A stretch of DNA of 64,000 nucleotides from Lactococcus carnosus (GTDB taxonomy: Bacteria; Bacillota; Bacilli; Lactobacillales; Streptococcaceae), in the NCBI RefSeq assembly GCF_006770265.1, contig NZ_CP017194.1, forward strand, positions 2,046,001 to 2,110,000. Reading direction: 5' to 3'. Shown here piece after piece: positions 53,478 through 63,063 of the stretch. The notes under the pieces are model-generated. The model was not told where the DNA came from. It searched no databases and worked only from the letters and a program-made list of their open reading frames with translations. Each line of letters opens with the position of its first letter. Position 1 is the stretch's first letter. A program made the translations under genes and the position numbers.

Positions 53478-55238
53478 GTGACTAAACATCTAATTGAAAT
53501 CAGTGAGCTAGAGATTGACCTTCGCAAGCAACATACCACGACGTCTCTTGTTAAGCATATTAATTTTACGGTGCCAAAAGGTGCTATCATGGGGATTGTT
53601 GGCGAATCAGGTAGCGGTAAAAGTCTTGTCATGAAGAGTATGATGAACCACTTACCTGATGGGCTATCAAGTCAATTTAAAACCTACACCTTTGATGGCA
53701 AGCCAGTCGATAAAAAAACGAAACTACCCATTTCGATGATTTTCCAGGACCCGATGACCGCACTTGATCCTGTTAGAACGATTGGCTTTCATTTGGTTGA
53801 AATTATTCAACGCTTTCAAAACATCCGAGGTAAACAGGCTAAGCAGCTTGCAATAGCTGAACTAGAAAAAGTAGGGATTGCAAATCCACAAACACGGTTT
53901 AGACAATTTCCACATGAACTCTCAGGTGGGATGCGACAACGCGTGTTAATTGCCATGGCACTATTAGCCAAACCCGACTTACTAATTGCTGACGAGCCGA
54001 CAACTGCATTGGATGTCACCATCCAAGCGCAAATCTTAAAATTAATCCGTGCCTTAAATCAAAAAGAAAAGTTGACCGTTATTTTGGTCTCGCATGACTT
54101 TGGCGTGGTGGCAGGCATGTGTGATTTTATTCAAGTCATGTATCAAGGCCGTATTGTTGAAACTGGGTCTGCTGAGGATATATTTTATACCCCCGCTCAT
54201 ACCTATACAAAGCAACTCTTAGCTTCAGCTAAACTGGGGGATAAGCATGATGCCTTGCCAGTTTTCAACTACCAAGCAACCCTAGCGGATGACCTTATTT
54301 TACATCAGTTATCGCCGACACATAGCGTTTGGCTAGAAAAGGGGGAAGCGATGTCAGAATTAATACGCGTCTCAAGACTTTCTAAAACATTTACAACAAA
54401 AGACTGGCGAGGTCGTAAATCGACCATCAAGGCCGTTTCTGAAGTCAATTTAACGCTGAATAAGGGGGAAACCCTAGGCTTAGTCGGTGAATCCGGCAGC
54501 GGCAAAACAACGCTAGGCCGACTGGTGTTGAACTTGGAAAACCCGAGTTCTGGCAAGATTTTTTATGCTGGTAAAGATATGGCAGCCGTAAATGCTTCCG
54601 AGCGAAAAAAAATGAATCGGAAGATGCAAATTATCTTTCAAGATCCCTATTCGGCTTTAAATCCTAGATTGACAGCAGTAGAATTAGTAATGGAACCCTT
54701 ACTAGGTGTGCCAAAAAAAATAGCAAGACAAAAAGCGATCGACACTTTAGCGATCGTGGGCATAACAGGTGACGCCGTAAATAAATTCCCAGCTGCCTTC
54801 AGTGGCGGCCAAAGACAAAGAATTGGCATCGCTAGAGCAGTTGTCAACCAGCCTGAATTCATACTATGTGATGAACCGACATCTGCATTAGACGTCTCAA
54901 TCCAATCACAAATCCTCCATCTCCTGCAAAAACTCCAAGAAGAGTTAGCCTTATCCTATCTGTTTATATCCCATGATTTATCGGTAATCAGACATATCTC
55001 AGATCGAATTGCTGTCATGTATCAAGGACAACTCATCGAGCTTGCACCTACCGAGCAGTTGTTTCATAACCCGCAACACGCCTACACAAAAAAATTATTA
55101 GCTGCTGCACCGATTGCCGATCCCCATCTAGCAAGACTTGCACTAGAAAATGATGAGATCGACGAGGTCATCACCCTGTCTGATCGGTTTGACTGGCACC
55201 AGATTGATGAAGCGCATTTTGTAAGAAGAGAGCAATAG
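53478..55238 (+). CDS. Fused OppD-OppF type ABC ATPase
   Basis: 586 residues, start GTG. Two complete ATPase domains lie in one chain: Walker A GIVGESGSGKS, signature LSGGMRQRV and Walker B LLIADEPTTALD in the first; GLVGESGSGKTT, FSGGQRQRIGIARA and ILCDEPTSALD in the second. In most peptide transporters these are separate genes. An in-frame ATG at residue 292 (54351) directly follows AAAAGGGGGAAGCG, a strong ribosome site, so the second half could also be made alone. The operon ends after this gene. Confidence 0.94.
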   Translation: MTKHLIEISELEIDLRKQHTTTSLVKHINFTVPKGAIMGIVGESGSGKSLVMKSMMNHLPDGLSSQFKTYTFDGKPVDKKTKLPISMIFQDPMTALDPVRTIGFHLVEIIQRFQNIRGKQAKQLAIAELEKVGIANPQTRFRQFPHELSGGMRQRVLIAMALLAKPDLLIADEPTTALDVTIQAQILKLIRALNQKEKLTVILVSHDFGVVAGMCDFIQVMYQGRIVETGSAEDIFYTPAHTYTKQLLASAKLGDKHDALPVFNYQATLADDLILHQLSPTHSVWLEKGEAMSELIRVSRLSKTFTTKDWRGRKSTIKAVSEVNLTLNKGETLGLVGESGSGKTTLGRLVLNLENPSSGKIFYAGKDMAAVNASERKKMNRKMQIIFQDPYSALNPRLTAVELVMEPLLGVPKKIARQKAIDTLAIVGITGDAVNKFPAAFSGGQRQRIGIARAVVNQPEFILCDEPTSALDVSIQSQILHLLQKLQEELALSYLFISHDLSVIRHISDRIAVMYQGQLIELAPTEQLFHNPQHAYTKKLLAAAPIADPHLARLALENDEIDEVITLSDRFDWHQIDEAHFVRREQ

Positions 55239-55285
55239 CACGACTGAAAATTAAGCAGTAATACCAATCAAGCTATTTGAAAAAA

Positions 55286-55322
55286 GAAAGGCTATCAGTT
55301 TTTTACACTGACAGCCTTTTTA
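55286..55322 (+). terminator. Terminator of the peptide transporter operon
   Basis: AAAGGCT-TCAGT/ACTGA-AGCCTTT with one mismatch, followed by T residues. Confidence 0.85.
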
Positions 55323-55373
55323 TTATTTTAATTTCTATCATTTTTATGCGTTAAACTGCTTTAACACGTCCTA

Positions 55374-55979
55374 TCAAATTGACATCTTAAGAGAGGCTTC
55401 CGCTAGACTAGCCATTTGTGATAAGCTAGCTTTTTCTAGTAAATAAACACGATCACTATAGGTGAACACCTCAGTCAAATTATGAGAGGTAAAAATAACT
55501 AATTTCTCCTTACTTACCTGTTGTAACAACTTCAAGGCTTGTAAGCGCCGCTTCTCATCAAGGCCATCAAGTAGTTCATCTAGTATTAAGACATCACTAG
55601 GTATAGAGACCGCAAAGGTAAAGGCAAACAATTCCTTCATACCAAGTGAATACTTGCCTATCTTTTGCTTAAAGAAGTCAGCTCCCCCCATCACCCTGAG
55701 GTTGTCTTCAAAAACTGCAAGCTCATCCTTAGCTAATAGCTTCAAATAATCATTAGCACTGAGATGCTGATCAAATATTGCCAGACTAGGCACATAAGAT
55801 ACTTTTCCACTTGTAATGCAAGTCCCATCCGTTTTGATTTCACCACTAATCATACTAAATAAGCTACTCTTGCCAATCCCGTTTCTACCGATAATGCCGT
55901 ATAACCCAGTCGCTGGCAAGTCAAAACTTAAGTTATCAAATAGAGGTGTTATCAGATTTTTAACACGTAAGCCTGTCAT
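55374..55979 (-). CDS. ABC transporter ATP-binding protein
   Basis: 201 residues, short for the family. Walker A GIIGRNGIGKSSLFSM and Walker B VLILDELLDGLD are present; the signature is degenerate (KYSLGMKELF). The switch His is in FTSHNLTEV. It overlaps the permease gene by four bases. It probably works with it as a small exporter, in the style of bacteriocin-immunity or YthQ-like pairs. Confidence 0.88.
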   Translation of the reverse strand: MTGLRVKNLITPLFDNLSFDLPATGLYGIIGRNGIGKSSLFSMISGEIKTDGTCITSGKVSYVPSLAIFDQHLSANDYLKLLAKDELAVFEDNLRVMGGADFFKQKIGKYSLGMKELFAFTFAVSIPSDVLILDELLDGLDEKRRLQALKLLQQVSKEKLVIFTSHNLTEVFTYSDRVYLLEKASLSQMASLAEASLKMSI

Positions 55980-57112
55980 AGTTTACCCACTTTCCGATAA
56001 TAATACTGATGATAGAGATAAGCTGAAATACTTAGAAAAATAAGGCTGAGACCCACTAAATAAACAACGCCTATCAATAAAAAATGATCCGGTAATATCT
56101 TGATGTCATTTATCAGACGACCATAGCCTAAATACTCAAAAGGGATAAATTTTTTAAATGGTTGAAACCAAACCTCTCGCTCCAAAGTTAAAAAACCAGT
56201 TAAGCAGACAACAATCAAACCAATCACGACCAAGCTTTTTTTGAATATTAAAGACAAGAGTTGTCCGAGGCTCCCAATAAATAGCAAAGAGACTAAAAAT
56301 AAACCTAGGCTTTTCAAGCTTAACTGCCAGATTGGGAAAATACTCCCATCACTGAGTGAATAGGGATAGTGCCAGGTACCAAAACCGTTCAGAAGTCCAC
56401 TTATGAGATATATGCCAGCAAATGTGAGTACTGTTACCACACCAACTACCCCTATCGGAAGCAGTAGTTTTAGGACCAGCTGTCTAAACTTCCGCCCACC
56501 GATTAATTGGTAGAACCTGATTTGAGAACTCTCGATATCAGAACTGACAACATCAGAGATAAGGACAGTAATGAGAACCAAAAGCGTCGTCGCTGACAGC
56601 CAGTGTAAGATAGCACTTCCAGTCTTAAAACTAGCATCTGCTGCATCGTTTGCCATCAATCCCATTTTACCACCAACTGCTTTGACAGCTAGATAGTAGT
56701 TGCTACTATTCAGTCTGTTTTGATCGTCATCTGAGCCAGCCATATCACCTGATTTAAGAGCTGCAAGATCTGCTTCATATGCTAAGGTAGCAAATCGGTC
56801 AAGATCATCTGCAGTTAGGGCTTTGAGTTGCTCTGATAACATTTTTTCCTGTTCTTGGGAAAGTATGAGCTGCTTGGCTAGCATCGTATCTTCTGGAGCT
56901 GATGCGACTTGAGTTTTAATAGCAGCGACCGATTGTTTGGTCTGCTGCAAGTTGGTCGTTGTACTCGCCAGAGTCATGGTTTTAAATTGTTGATTAACCG
57001 ATAGCTGGTTAAAGCCGAACAAAACTAAAAAGAAGAGCACCAAAATCGCCAAACAGATTTTATTTTTGGGATTTTTGATAAATCGCTTGAGTTCAAAGTA
57101 AGTTAGGGTCAT
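55976..57112 (-). CDS. ABC transporter permease, ABC-2-like
   Basis: 378 residues: an N-terminal membrane helix (ICLAILVLFFLVLFGFN), a large charged extracellular region with coiled-coil-like Gln/Lys/Glu stretches (about 40-150), then about five more helices. The arrangement resembles bacteriocin-type ABC-2 permeases. It precedes and overlaps the ATPase gene. No precursor peptide gene was found beside it. Substrate unknown. Confidence 0.78.
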   Translation of the reverse strand: MTLTYFELKRFIKNPKNKICLAILVLFFLVLFGFNQLSVNQQFKTMTLASTTTNLQQTKQSVAAIKTQVASAPEDTMLAKQLILSQEQEKMLSEQLKALTADDLDRFATLAYEADLAALKSGDMAGSDDDQNRLNSSNYYLAVKAVGGKMGLMANDAADASFKTGSAILHWLSATTLLVLITVLISDVVSSDIESSQIRFYQLIGGRKFRQLVLKLLLPIGVVGVVTVLTFAGIYLISGLLNGFGTWHYPYSLSDGSIFPIWQLSLKSLGLFLVSLLFIGSLGQLLSLIFKKSLVVIGLIVVCLTGFLTLEREVWFQPFKKFIPFEYLGYGRLINDIKILPDHFLLIGVVYLVGLSLIFLSISAYLYHQYYYRKVGKL

Positions 57113-57296
57113 ACTTAGTGTCCTCTTTCTCTCTTTTACGCTAGGAATTAAAGGTCACATCCCTATACACTAGAAAACTGCTAAATCAGGGTCATAATGA
57201 AACTAGGCTACTACTCAGATTATAGCATTGATAACACATTTTTTGTTACCAAAACTTCTCATATAACTTCCATAATAAATGATATGAAAAAAATGA

Positions 57297-57335
57297 TGTA
57301 AAAAATAACCAGAACAGCATCACCTGATCTGGTTT
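57297..57335 (-). terminator. rsmE terminator
   Basis: AACCAGA/TCTGGTT stem with a 14-base loop and a T-rich tail on the minus strand. Confidence 0.7.
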
Positions 57336-57374
57336 ATTTCCTTACACCTGCCAAGGCTCAAAATAGAGACTAGC

Positions 57375-58124
57375 TTAACTACCTAATAATTCAGTATAGA
57401 AAGAAATGGCTGATAGGACATACATCGGTGCTGTTTCTGCACGCATGATGCGTGGTCCTAACCCGATTGTGATTGCCCCTAAATCAGTGAAGGTGCTCAC
57501 TTCTTCTGGTGAAATGCCACCCTCAGGTCCAAAAATCACAAGGATGTTCTGTTGACTATCCAGGGATGCTAATACTTTGGCAAAGTCTGACGCTTCGCCA
57601 TCTTTTGCAGCGGCTTCATAAGCGACAAGCACCTGATCATACTGTTTAAACAGAGCAGTTAAGTCTGTCAACTGATCTAAGATAGATACAGTAGGGATGC
57701 GTAAGCGCTTGGATTGCTCGGCTGCCCCCTTTGCAATTTTTTGCAGCCGCTCTGTTCTCTTGGCTGCTTTTTTTGCATCCAATCTCGTCACTGACCACTT
57801 TGCAGGAAAAGCAAGCAAGGCAAATGCCCCAAGTTCAGTTACTTTTTGTGCGATAAATTCTAACTTGTCTCCCTTTGGCAATCCGACTGCGATCGTCACA
57901 TTTACAGGGAGTTCAATTGTTCTAGACATGGTTTCCAGATAAGATAGGGTTGCTAGATCCTCATTTACTTGAGCTAATATCAACGTCTGATCCGCAAAAA
58001 CAACCTGAACTTTCATACCAGCTTGCGCACGAAGGACTGTAAAAAGATGATGACTGTCTGCCTTATCCAGCCTAAAAGAAGACGCCGTCTCAGATAATTG
58101 TTCCGCTAAAAAATACTGTTGCAC
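57375..58124 (-). CDS. rsmE: 16S rRNA m3U1498 methyltransferase
   Basis: 249 residues, SPOUT-class knot enzyme. The knot core ILVIFGPEGGISPEEVSTF and IGLGPRIMRAETAPMYVLSAI are diagnostic; an N-terminal PUA-like domain precedes. It uses SAM. It is four bases downstream of prmA, so cotranscribed, a common pair. Confidence 0.96.
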   Translation of the reverse strand: MQQYFLAEQLSETASSFRLDKADSHHLFTVLRAQAGMKVQVVFADQTLILAQVNEDLATLSYLETMSRTIELPVNVTIAVGLPKGDKLEFIAQKVTELGAFALLAFPAKWSVTRLDAKKAAKRTERLQKIAKGAAEQSKRLRIPTVSILDQLTDLTALFKQYDQVLVAYEAAAKDGEASDFAKVLASLDSQQNILVIFGPEGGISPEEVSTFTDLGAITIGLGPRIMRAETAPMYVLSAISFYTELLGS

Positions 58125-58128
58125 TGTG

Positions 58129-59085
58129 TTATCCTCCGATCACACGATGATCTTCATCGGCCTTCTGTAAGATCACACAGTGCCATTCCCCTTGTTGCAT
58201 CTGTGTCATGAGTGAAAAACCTGCTTGCTGGCACTTATCTAAAATCATTGCCGATTTACTGTCGATAATCCCACTCATAACCAAGAAACCACCCTCATGG
58301 AGCAGACGATAGGCATCTTCGACCACATGCATTAGAATGTCAGCTAGAATATTTGCAACAATGACATCCGCTTTAATCTCGACAGTTTTTAACAAATCCC
58401 CAGCTTTAACCGTGATGTTTGTCATCTCAGGATTAAGCTGGATGTTCTCCTCAGCTACCCTAACTGCTACCTCATCCAAATCAAAGGCATGAATATCCCC
58501 TGCACCCAGTAGGTTAGCTGCGATAGATAAGACACCAGAACCAGTCCCAACATCCAGTAACGTTTCACCACCTCTTAACGTTTGCTCCAAAGCAAACAAA
58601 GACAGTTTTGTCGTTGGATGTGTCCCAGTACCAAAAGCCATACCTGGATCCAGACGGATGATTTTTTCATCCGACGAAACAGGCGCATAATCAGTCCAGG
58701 ATGGGACGATTGTCAAGCCATGAGAAATACGTGTTGGTAAAAAATATTGCTTCCAACTATCTGCCCAATCATTTTCGGCCAGGCTTTGTGTCATGACCGT
58801 AAAAGCACCTGGTTGTAAGCCAAAATCTAGCAAGCCAGCTATCTGCGCCCGAACTTGCTGTGAAAGTTCAATAATTGAGATATTTTCTGGATAATAGGCT
58901 TTAACGATAACCGTGTCTAACTGAACCACATCAGGTAGAATCTCCCCAAAATGATCCACGTTGTTTAGATAATCTTGTGTATCCTCAATCGCAACACCTT
59001 GGGCCCCAGCCTCGATTAACATATTGCTAACCGCTTCCTCGGTTTCACGTGAAACCTTGACAGATAATTCATTCCAGTTATTCAT
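58129..59085 (-). CDS. prmA: Ribosomal protein L11 methyltransferase
   Basis: 318 residues. SAM-binding motif [37 protein letters not shown] before it, and [27 protein letters not shown] after. N-terminal substrate-recognition domain of about 90 residues. Trimethylates L11. Confidence 0.97.
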   Translation of the reverse strand: MNNWNELSVKVSRETEEAVSNMLIEAGAQGVAIEDTQDYLNNVDHFGEILPDVVQLDTVIVKAYYPENISIIELSQQVRAQIAGLLDFGLQPGAFTVMTQSLAENDWADSWKQYFLPTRISHGLTIVPSWTDYAPVSSDEKIIRLDPGMAFGTGTHPTTKLSLFALEQTLRGGETLLDVGTGSGVLSIAANLLGAGDIHAFDLDEVAVRVAEENIQLNPEMTNITVKAGDLLKTVEIKADVIVANILADILMHVVEDAYRLLHEGGFLVMSGIIDSKSAMILDKCQQAGFSLMTQMQQGEWHCVILQKADEDHRVIGG

Positions 59086-59187
59086 TCTTTATAGCTTCCT
59101 TTTTTAAGTTTAGGTGATGCGCAATTTATCGGAACAACGGCTACTAACCTGACGATAGATCACTGCACTTTCTTGTCTTATTATATC

Positions 59188-59213
59188 AAAAAAAGCGATC
59201 ACTCGCTTTTTTA
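59188..59213. terminator. Terminator between lipoprotein gene and prmA
   Basis: AAAAAAGCGA-TCAC-TCGCTTTTTT, symmetric, after the lipoprotein stop. Confidence 0.85.
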
Positions 59214-59221
59214 GTTACTAC

Positions 59222-59647
59222 TTAGAACCCTTGTGATTTCATATAATTGCCAAGTGCTACACCAGCAGCTTGCGCTTCTAGGATATACTTGTTGATGTCA
59301 GCATTTGACAAATTACTATCATCGATACCAACTTGTCGTAAGGCTTCACGCCCTTCTGTAACTGTCATCACCTTAGCAGCCTCACTAGAAGCTTTCGACC
59401 ACTGACTTTCCTCTGCATCATTATGTGACTGAGCCTCCTCTTGCTTAGTAGCAGACGAGGGAGTTGTGTCACTATTACTTGTCTTTGTTGATTCTGATTC
59501 TGATGCTGATTTGCTTACCTGACTCGACTTACTTTTAGCTGTCTTATCTGTACTTTCAGTCTTGGTTTTTTTATCTCCACATGCAGTCACTAAAACGATA
59601 GTTGACAGTAAGAGTACAAGCACACCTGATATTTTCTTCATCGTCAT
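59222..59647 (-). CDS. Small Ser/Thr-rich lipoprotein
   Basis: 141 residues. Lipobox VTAC at Cys23, then a low-complexity Ser/Thr/Lys/Glu linker of about 65 residues and a C-terminal helical region of about 50 residues (TVTEGREALRQVGIDDSNLSNADINKYILEAQAAG). The tail is the only likely folded part. Function unknown. AGGGGG lies 12 bases before the ATG; a second ATG two codons on is possible. Probably cotranscribed with the DUF3013 gene. Confidence 0.75.
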   Translation of the reverse strand: MTMKKISGVLVLLLSTIVLVTACGDKKTKTESTDKTAKSKSSQVSKSASESESTKTSNSDTTPSSATKQEEAQSHNDAEESQWSKASSEAAKVMTVTEGREALRQVGIDDSNLSNADINKYILEAQAAGVALGNYMKSQGF

Positions 59648-59663
59648 AAGTTATTGATCCCCC

Positions 59664-60134
59664 TTAATATCTTGGATAAGGTAGAAACGTCGTCTCCGTC
59701 ACTGACGTCATACCTGCTTCAAAGGCTGCTTTATCAAAAGTACCTGAAAATTCTGCCTCATCAGAGACTAAAAAGTCCATCAAGGCATCCAATTCACGAT
59801 CCGCCGTCTCCTGCAAAAAGGTCACAAAATAGGTGATAAACTCTTGTGACAACCCTTTTTTAGGATCATAAGGGAACATAGCTAAATATTCGTCAGCTAC
59901 TAATTTTGACTTTTGCGGATTATAGAAGACAACTGCATCCTCAAATGAAATATTATCACGTGATGCCTCAGCATCATCCGCAGTATCTGTGACTGCCACA
60001 CCTGGATTTTCGACATCAAGCAAGTAAAATATTTCTACGGCATGGTGCTTTTTATCCCAATTAATCTCATAATCATATGTAAAATTTCTTGTTAATTCAT
60101 GATCCAACGCATCTAAAAAACCATATTTTGCCAT
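59664..60134 (-). CDS. DUF3013 family protein
   Basis: 156 residues, acidic and soluble: AKYGFLDALDHELTRNFTYDYEINWDKKHHAVEIFYLLD ... FEDAVVFYNPQKSKLVADEYLAMFPYDPKKGLSQEFI. This matches a family found in lactococci and streptococci with no known function. The start has GAGGAGAGAT directly before ATG; the four-codon longer frame is less likely. Confidence 0.85.
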   Translation of the reverse strand: MAKYGFLDALDHELTRNFTYDYEINWDKKHHAVEIFYLLDVENPGVAVTDTADDAEASRDNISFEDAVVFYNPQKSKLVADEYLAMFPYDPKKGLSQEFITYFVTFLQETADRELDALMDFLVSDEAEFSGTFDKAAFEAGMTSVTETTFLPYPRY

Positions 60135-60240
60135 ATCTCTCCTCAAATCTACTAGCTATTTCATTTTCTGTTAAAATAACACGAAACCAAAGTGATGACT
60201 TGATTTCTCTGTCAAATTTTTTTAAACAGCTTATAGTATC

Positions 60241-60249
60241 ATTATACCA
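60241..60249 (-). promoter_or_regulatory. Promoter (extended -10) of the DUF3013 gene
   Basis: TGGTATAAT on the minus strand; the -35 box is weak, as is usual with extended -10 promoters. Confidence 0.65.
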
Positions 60250-60438
60250 TACAGACATACCCTATAAAAGACTAACATTCTCTGATATCCTTAGTTACTG
60301 ACAACTAATTGACAAGAACAATATGGTAGATTGGGGTTTTCATCCTTATGTGTCGCTAGTCTAAGCCAATATCGCCAACTAAACCTAGTCATTATATGGG
60401 TTGTTATCCTATTTTTTAATCGACATAAGAAAAAGTGA

Positions 60439-60467
60439 TTGCTAAGGCTTATAAAACTTGCTATTAT
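60439..60467 (+). promoter_or_regulatory. Promoter of the small membrane protein gene
   Basis: TTGCTA, 17 bases, TATTAT. Confidence 0.55.
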
Positions 60468-60537
60468 AGGAAGCATAAACTAGCTTATGTTAACCTTATT
60501 ATCTTTTTAGAAAATCAACCTATCGTAAGGAGAAATC

Positions 60538-60939
60538 ATGACGAAAAAGATGCTTTTATTTGGCTTATCACTTTTATCCTTTTTATCACTCTTTTTACCT
60601 GCAACTTTAAAACCAAATAGCCAAACCTTTCAACTTGATAAGATCAGCTTTTTTGACCTTCTGATAGCGAGGCCAAATGCAGCGATTTTTATTTTATGTG
60701 CGCTACTATTTGCCGTCATAGCTTTTAAGTGGCTAAATAAGTCACGTGTTTTCGCACTCGGCTTACTGATGGGGGCTTACTATCAATTCATCCTCAGCTA
60801 CATCAACTGGTCTTATTTAGGAACGCAATTCTTTTCGATTTATTTATATGGCTTTTGGCTCCAACTTATCCTGACTACCTGCATTTTTATCCTGCTAGGC
60901 AAGCAATTAAGACATAAAAAATCAGATAGTTCAAAGTAA
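60538..60939 (+). CDS. Hypothetical four-helix membrane protein
   Basis: 133 residues with four hydrophobic stretches (MLLFGLSLLSFLSLFLPATL; AAIFILCALLFAVIAF; FALGLLMGAYYQFILSYI; LYGFWLQLILTTCIFILLG) and a Lys-rich tail. AAGGAG ribosome site. I do not recognise it. Confidence 0.75.
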   Translation: MTKKMLLFGLSLLSFLSLFLPATLKPNSQTFQLDKISFFDLLIARPNAAIFILCALLFAVIAFKWLNKSRVFALGLLMGAYYQFILSYINWSYLGTQFFSIYLYGFWLQLILTTCIFILLGKQLRHKKSDSSK

Positions 60940-61045
60940 GTCAATTTTATTCCATGACTATATTCTTGATCAATATCCCATTTTAAATTAAGCGAAAAAA
61001 TCCGGTAAATTATCGCACACAACTGCAGTTAATGGCTTAATCTGA

Positions 61046-61051
61046 TATACT
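61046..61051 (+). promoter_or_regulatory. Extended -10 of rarA
   Basis: TGATATACT, 34 bases before the ATG; -35 not clear. Confidence 0.5.
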
Positions 61052-61084
61052 AGATATATCACATCACTTACTAGGAGCTTTAAT

Positions 61085-62341
61085 ATGAAAGCAAATTTGG
61101 CGCGACGTTTACGGCCGCGATCAATCGATGACATCATCGGCCAGCGCCATCTAGTTGGTGATGGCATGATCATCCGACGCATGGTTGAGACCAAGCTACT
61201 CAGCTCGATGATTTTATACGGTCCCCCAGGAATTGGCAAAACGTCGATTGCGTCAGCGATTGCTGGCACAGCAGACATGGCCTTTCGTACCTTTAATGCA
61301 ACATCTGATAAAAAGACTAAGTTACAGGAAATTGCAGCTGAAGCACAGTTTTCAGGGCAACTGGTCTTACTATTAGATGAAATACATCGACTAGACAAGC
61401 CTAAGCAAGACTTCTTACTACCGTTACTCGAAAATGGTGAAATTATCTTGATCGGGGCCACGACTGAAAATCCTTATTTTAGCGTTGTCCCTGCCATACG
61501 TAGTCGTGTACAAATTTTTGAGCTTAACTCACTGACACCTGAAGATATTAGTCTTGCTATTGACCGCGCTATCACGGATCATGAGCGTGGCTTTGCCTTT
61601 GACGTGACACTTGACGATGATGCCAAACAGTTTTTAGCGCAAGCCACAAACGGAGACGTTCGTGCGGCTTTAAACTCATTAGAACTAGCTGTTTTATCCA
61701 GTCAGGAACATCATGTGACCCTAGATGATATGGCAAACTCCCTCCAAAAATCAGCTGCCACTTTTGATAAAGATGGCGATGCCCACTATGACCTCCTATC
61801 AGCGCTTCAAAAATCAATTCGTGGTTCTGATGTCAACGCAAGTTTACACTATGCTGCAAGACTGATAGAAGGTGGAGATTTGCAGAGCCTATGCCGTCGT
61901 TTGATGGTCATCGCCTATGAAGATATTGGGCTTGCTAACCCCGATGCGGCCATGCATACCGTAACAGCTGTCACAGCTGCCGAACGACTGGGTTTTCCAG
62001 AAGCACGGATTCCTTTAGCTAATGTCATTGTTGATCTAGCCTTATCACCAAAATCTAACGCCGCCTACACAGCACTTGATACTGCCATAGGAGACCTGCA
62101 TAAACACGGTGTCCTACAGATACCGCCACATCTACAAGATGGGCATTATACAGGAGCAAAAGCACTAGGCCGTGCTGTAAATTATCAATATCCCCATGCC
62201 TTTCCTGGTCACTGGGTGGACCAACAGTACCTGCCTGATCCACTTAAGAAAGTACAGTATTTCCATTCTGATGGCCTAGGGAAATATGAGCGTGCCTTAC
62301 AGCTTCGACTGGATGACATCAACCGAAACAAAAAGAATTGA
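61085..62341 (+). CDS. rarA: Replication-associated recombination protein RarA
   Basis: 418 residues, AAA+ clamp-loader-like ATPase (MgsA/WRNIP1). LARRLRPRSIDDIIGQRHLVG, Walker A YGPPGIGKTSIASAIA, Walker B LLLDEIHRLDK, sensor I TTENPYFSV and the C-terminal tetramerisation region (YEDIGLANPDAAMHTVTA, LKKVQYF) are complete. It acts at stalled replication forks. AGGAG precedes the ATG. Confidence 0.97.
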   Translation: MKANLARRLRPRSIDDIIGQRHLVGDGMIIRRMVETKLLSSMILYGPPGIGKTSIASAIAGTADMAFRTFNATSDKKTKLQEIAAEAQFSGQLVLLLDEIHRLDKPKQDFLLPLLENGEIILIGATTENPYFSVVPAIRSRVQIFELNSLTPEDISLAIDRAITDHERGFAFDVTLDDDAKQFLAQATNGDVRAALNSLELAVLSSQEHHVTLDDMANSLQKSAATFDKDGDAHYDLLSALQKSIRGSDVNASLHYAARLIEGGDLQSLCRRLMVIAYEDIGLANPDAAMHTVTAVTAAERLGFPEARIPLANVIVDLALSPKSNAAYTALDTAIGDLHKHGVLQIPPHLQDGHYTGAKALGRAVNYQYPHAFPGHWVDQQYLPDPLKKVQYFHSDGLGKYERALQLRLDDINRNKKN

Positions 62342-62511
62342 CCCAATCAGCACTTAGGGCGTCTTCTCCTTGCTACATTTACACGAAATTGTCAACAAGT
62401 TGACGTTAAAGTGACAAGTCGTTGACAGCATATATTACCTGAATCAAAGCAGTAAGTAAAGCCAATTGTTTAGTTGCCCTAGAAATGCACACCAATCAGA
62501 ACGGAGAAAAC

Positions 62512-62697
62512 ATGACAAGAGACGAATTAGAAAAACGCATTAGAAATGACCTAAACTTACCCCATTTCAAAGCACAGATTGACGAGAACAAAGACTATTC
62601 TGAGGATGAATTTCAGGAGTTTAAAAGTAGTTTGGTGAATTACTATAAGGCCTATGTACAGGATATCGATACTGATTTCCAAGGTGGGCTTAAGTAA
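62512..62697 (+). CDS. Small acidic hypothetical protein
   Basis: 61 residues: TRDELEKRIRNDLNLPHFKAQIDENKDYSEDEFQEFKSSLVNYYKAYVQ. Helical and charged. I start at the ATG preceded by CGGAGAAAAC; the frame is open nine codons upstream. Function unknown. Confidence 0.7.
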   Translation: MTRDELEKRIRNDLNLPHFKAQIDENKDYSEDEFQEFKSSLVNYYKAYVQDIDTDFQGGLK

Positions 62698-62761
62698 CCT
62701 TCGCTATAAAACGGTTTACCTGATTCGTGAGGATATGGGATCGTTACAGATATGACATCAT

Positions 62762-62804
62762 AAAAAAACAGGTCCTGGTTTAATTACCAAGACCTGTATT
62801 TTTT
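62762..62804. terminator. Bidirectional terminator between the small gene and the acp gene
   Basis: CAGGTC-TGGT / ACCA-GACCTG stem with A and T runs, between convergent genes. Confidence 0.85.
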
Positions 62805-62814
62805 ATGACCTAAC

Positions 62815-63063
62815 TCAGTTAATTTTTTCAGAAATATAATCAACTACCTGACCTAAGGTTAAGATGTGTTCAGCATCTTCATCAGAAATTTCTATACCAA
62901 ACTCATCTTCCAAAGCCAGTGTAAACTCCATCAAGCTAATTGAATCTGCATTTAAATCTTCAACCACATTTGACTCAAGTGTTATCGTCTCAGCATCAAG
63001 ATCTAATGTCTTAACTAAACTCTCTTTAATCTTAGCAAAAAGCGCTTCTTTACTGATAGTCAT
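62815..63063 (-). CDS. acpP: Acyl carrier protein
   Basis: 82 residues, acidic, with the phosphopantetheine site ADSISLMEFTLALEDEFGIEI (Ser41). It carries acyl chains in fatty-acid or phospholipid synthesis. The ATG overlaps the plsX stop (TAATG). The DSIS form and location away from the fab genes suggest a second, plsX-linked ACP. Confidence 0.95.
   Translation of the reverse strand: MTISKEALFAKIKESLVKTLDLDAETITLESNVVEDLNADSISLMEFTLALEDEFGIEISDEDAEHILTLGQVVDYISEKIN

Larger units (their letters stand above)
60135..60537. other. Divergent intergenic region with two promoters
   Basis: No gene. It separates the DUF3013 and membrane-protein genes and contains the promoters listed at 60241 and 60439. 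Confidence 0.7.

Noticed and set aside
60988-61461. Minus-strand open frame of 157 codons opposite rarA
   Set aside because: rarA is fully supported on the plus strand; the opposite frame shows no recognised domain.
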